Shown piece by piece: positions 63,177-64,000 of a stretch of DNA of 64,000 nt. The DNA comes from JAABRB01 sp963735025 (lineage in GTDB: Bacteria; Pseudomonadota; Gammaproteobacteria; Burkholderiales; SG8-39). Below the pieces are notes generated by a model. That model was not told the DNA's origin and did not search any database. It saw nothing but the letters and a program-made list of their open reading frames with translations. The position numbers were made by a program, and so were the translations under genes. The stretch is taken from positions 1 through 64,000 of the forward strand of contig CAVTJG010000012.1 in assembly GCA_963735025.1 (NCBI GenBank), in the 5' to 3' direction. The first letter of the stretch is position 1, and each line of letters begins with the position of its first letter.

Positions 63177-64000
63177 TCAGCCCGGGCAGACGGGGCCTTT
63201 CCACATTCCCAGCGATTTCAATGCCTCCTCGGAAATCGAGACGTCCACGAGCTCGCCATAGGTCGGAACCGCGCCCTTGATGTTGCCGACTTTCTTCATC
63301 AGCTGGGCAGTGAAGTTGATCCGATCCGGGGAGAGGCCGCTGTTCGCGTCCCACACACAAGCCGCGACCAGCTCGTCGTAGGCCTCGGAGAGGATCTTGG
63401 CGTCCAGGCCGGTGTGCTTCACCAGGATGGGCATCACCTTCTGCTTGTCGGTGTACATCGTACGCGTGCCACGGATGATGGCCTTGGTCATGCCCACGAC
63501 GTCCTTGCGCCGCTTGGCGATCATGTCTTCCTTCACGACCACCGAGGTGTAGAGCTGCTTGGGAGATATTTCCCATAGCTTGGCGAGCACGTGCAAGTCC
63601 GGTTTCTTGCTCTGCGCGACCTTGAACTGCTCGACGTGCAGAATGGCCGTGTCGATCTGGCCGGCGACGAGTGGCGGGACGTCCTCGCTCAGGATGCTGA
63701 CGAAGTTGACGTCGTCCTTGGTCAAGCCGGCCTTGCGAATGACCATCATGCTAAGAATGAAGGCGAACCCGCCGGGCTGCTGGATGCCGATGCGCTTCCC
63801 CTTGAGGTCCTGAAGCGTCTTGATGTTGCCCTGCACGGTCATCGTCGCCTCGAGCTTGGGTGCATTCGCCAGGACGATCTTCGTCTTGGCACCGTTCGCC
63901 CGCCCGACTATCGAGAACGCACCGGAAGAGATTGCGGAATCCACGTCGCCGGATACGACTGCGCGGAAGGACTTCACGCCCCCTTCGAAGTCGAGCATCT
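63177..64000 (-). CDS. ABC transporter substrate-binding protein, 5' end outside window
   Basis: At least 274 aa of an NMT1/THI5/SsuA-like periplasmic binding protein; the N-terminus and signal peptide lie beyond base 64000. Visible patterns are SAISSGAFSIVGRANGAKTKIVLAN, LKGKRIGIQQPGGFAFILSMMVIRKAGL and DVPPLVAGQIDTAILHVEQ. The end GMWKGPVCPG is complete. It works with the permease at 62281. The substrate is unknown. Confidence 0.88.
   Translation of the reverse strand, partial: MLDFEGGVKSFRAVVSGDVDSAISSGAFSIVGRANGAKTKIVLANAPKLEATMTVQGNIKTLQDLKGKRIGIQQPGGFAFILSMMVIRKAGLTKDDVNFVSILSEDVPPLVAGQIDTAILHVEQFKVAQSKKPDLHVLAKLWEISPKQLYTSVVVKEDMIAKRRKDVVGMTKAIIRGTRTMYTDKQKVMPILVKHTGLDAKILSEAYDELVAACVWDANSGLSPDRINFTAQLMKKVGNIKGAVPTYGELVDVSISEEALKSLGMWKGPVCPG

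Noticed and set aside
1..64000. CRISPR array, rRNA operon, IS element, phage or plasmid genes
   Set aside because: I looked for regularly spaced repeats, transposase or integrase motifs, rRNA-like blocks and replication genes and saw none.

Overview
The window is high-GC, densely packed bacterial DNA that reads as an environmental betaproteobacterium, most likely of the Burkholderiales. Supporting signs are two tripartite tricarboxylate transporter (TTT) loci, one with a Bug-type binding protein, a PEP-CTERM protein remnant, a MobA-like aromatic hydroxylase, and tRNA-Asn-like fragments whose 3' halves follow the Burkholderia pattern. This taxonomic call is inference; there is no rRNA or intact tRNA gene to anchor it.

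Layout. 1-1.5 kb: a menD pseudogene that changes frame three times. 1.7-12.2 kb (minus strand): a catabolic array of NTF2/PNPOx-like protein, tctC-tctB-tctA, MobA-like monooxygenase, a CoxL-like molybdenum hydroxylase with one frameshift, a DUF1932 dehydrogenase and an HpcH/HpaI aldolase. 12.5-19.2 kb: a repeat, a frameshifted hupE, a secreted beta-propeller, a second repeat copy, an MFS transporter, a deleted SQR-like pseudogene and a frameshifted TPR protein. 19.3-23.5 kb: a Tat-exported IorB/IorA pair ending in a clear terminator, divergent from an intact SQR-like flavoprotein. 23.9-34.3 kb: mixed accessory genes (secreted unknown protein, solitary pseudopilin, HMA-like small protein, class V aminotransferase, SH3 lipoprotein, diguanylate cyclase, two-gene Tm-1-like pair, pyrophosphatase). 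34.3-40.6 kb: a secreted beta-propeller and two Tat-exported amidohydrolases around a headless PEP-CTERM gene. 40.8-46.8 kb: ketopantoate-reductase-like gene, astacin-like protease facing an unknown helical protein, SDR, and a second TTT pair lacking a binding protein. 47-51.5 kb: housekeeping genes (DEAD-box helicase, patatin, Uup).

51.7-58.3 kb is the most coherent pathway: marR, two-subunit Rieske ring-hydroxylating oxygenase, and UbiD-type decarboxylase interleaved with a complete ABC importer, all co-directional with gaps of about 40 bases or less. It looks like an uptake-plus-degradation operon for an aromatic carboxylate. 58.6-64 kb: a small Rmf-like protein, a chaA-marC-cls membrane operon, and the end of another ABC importer that runs off the window.

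Two themes stand out. First, a family of same-orientation repeats that end in a copy of the 3' half of tRNA-Asn occurs at about 1.65, 12.6, 15.9, 31.4 and 34.2 kb, without any integrase in view. Second, several otherwise good genes carry single-base frameshifts (menD, coxL-like, hupE, TPR), which means either gene decay or residual sequencing indels; read mapping is needed to tell which.
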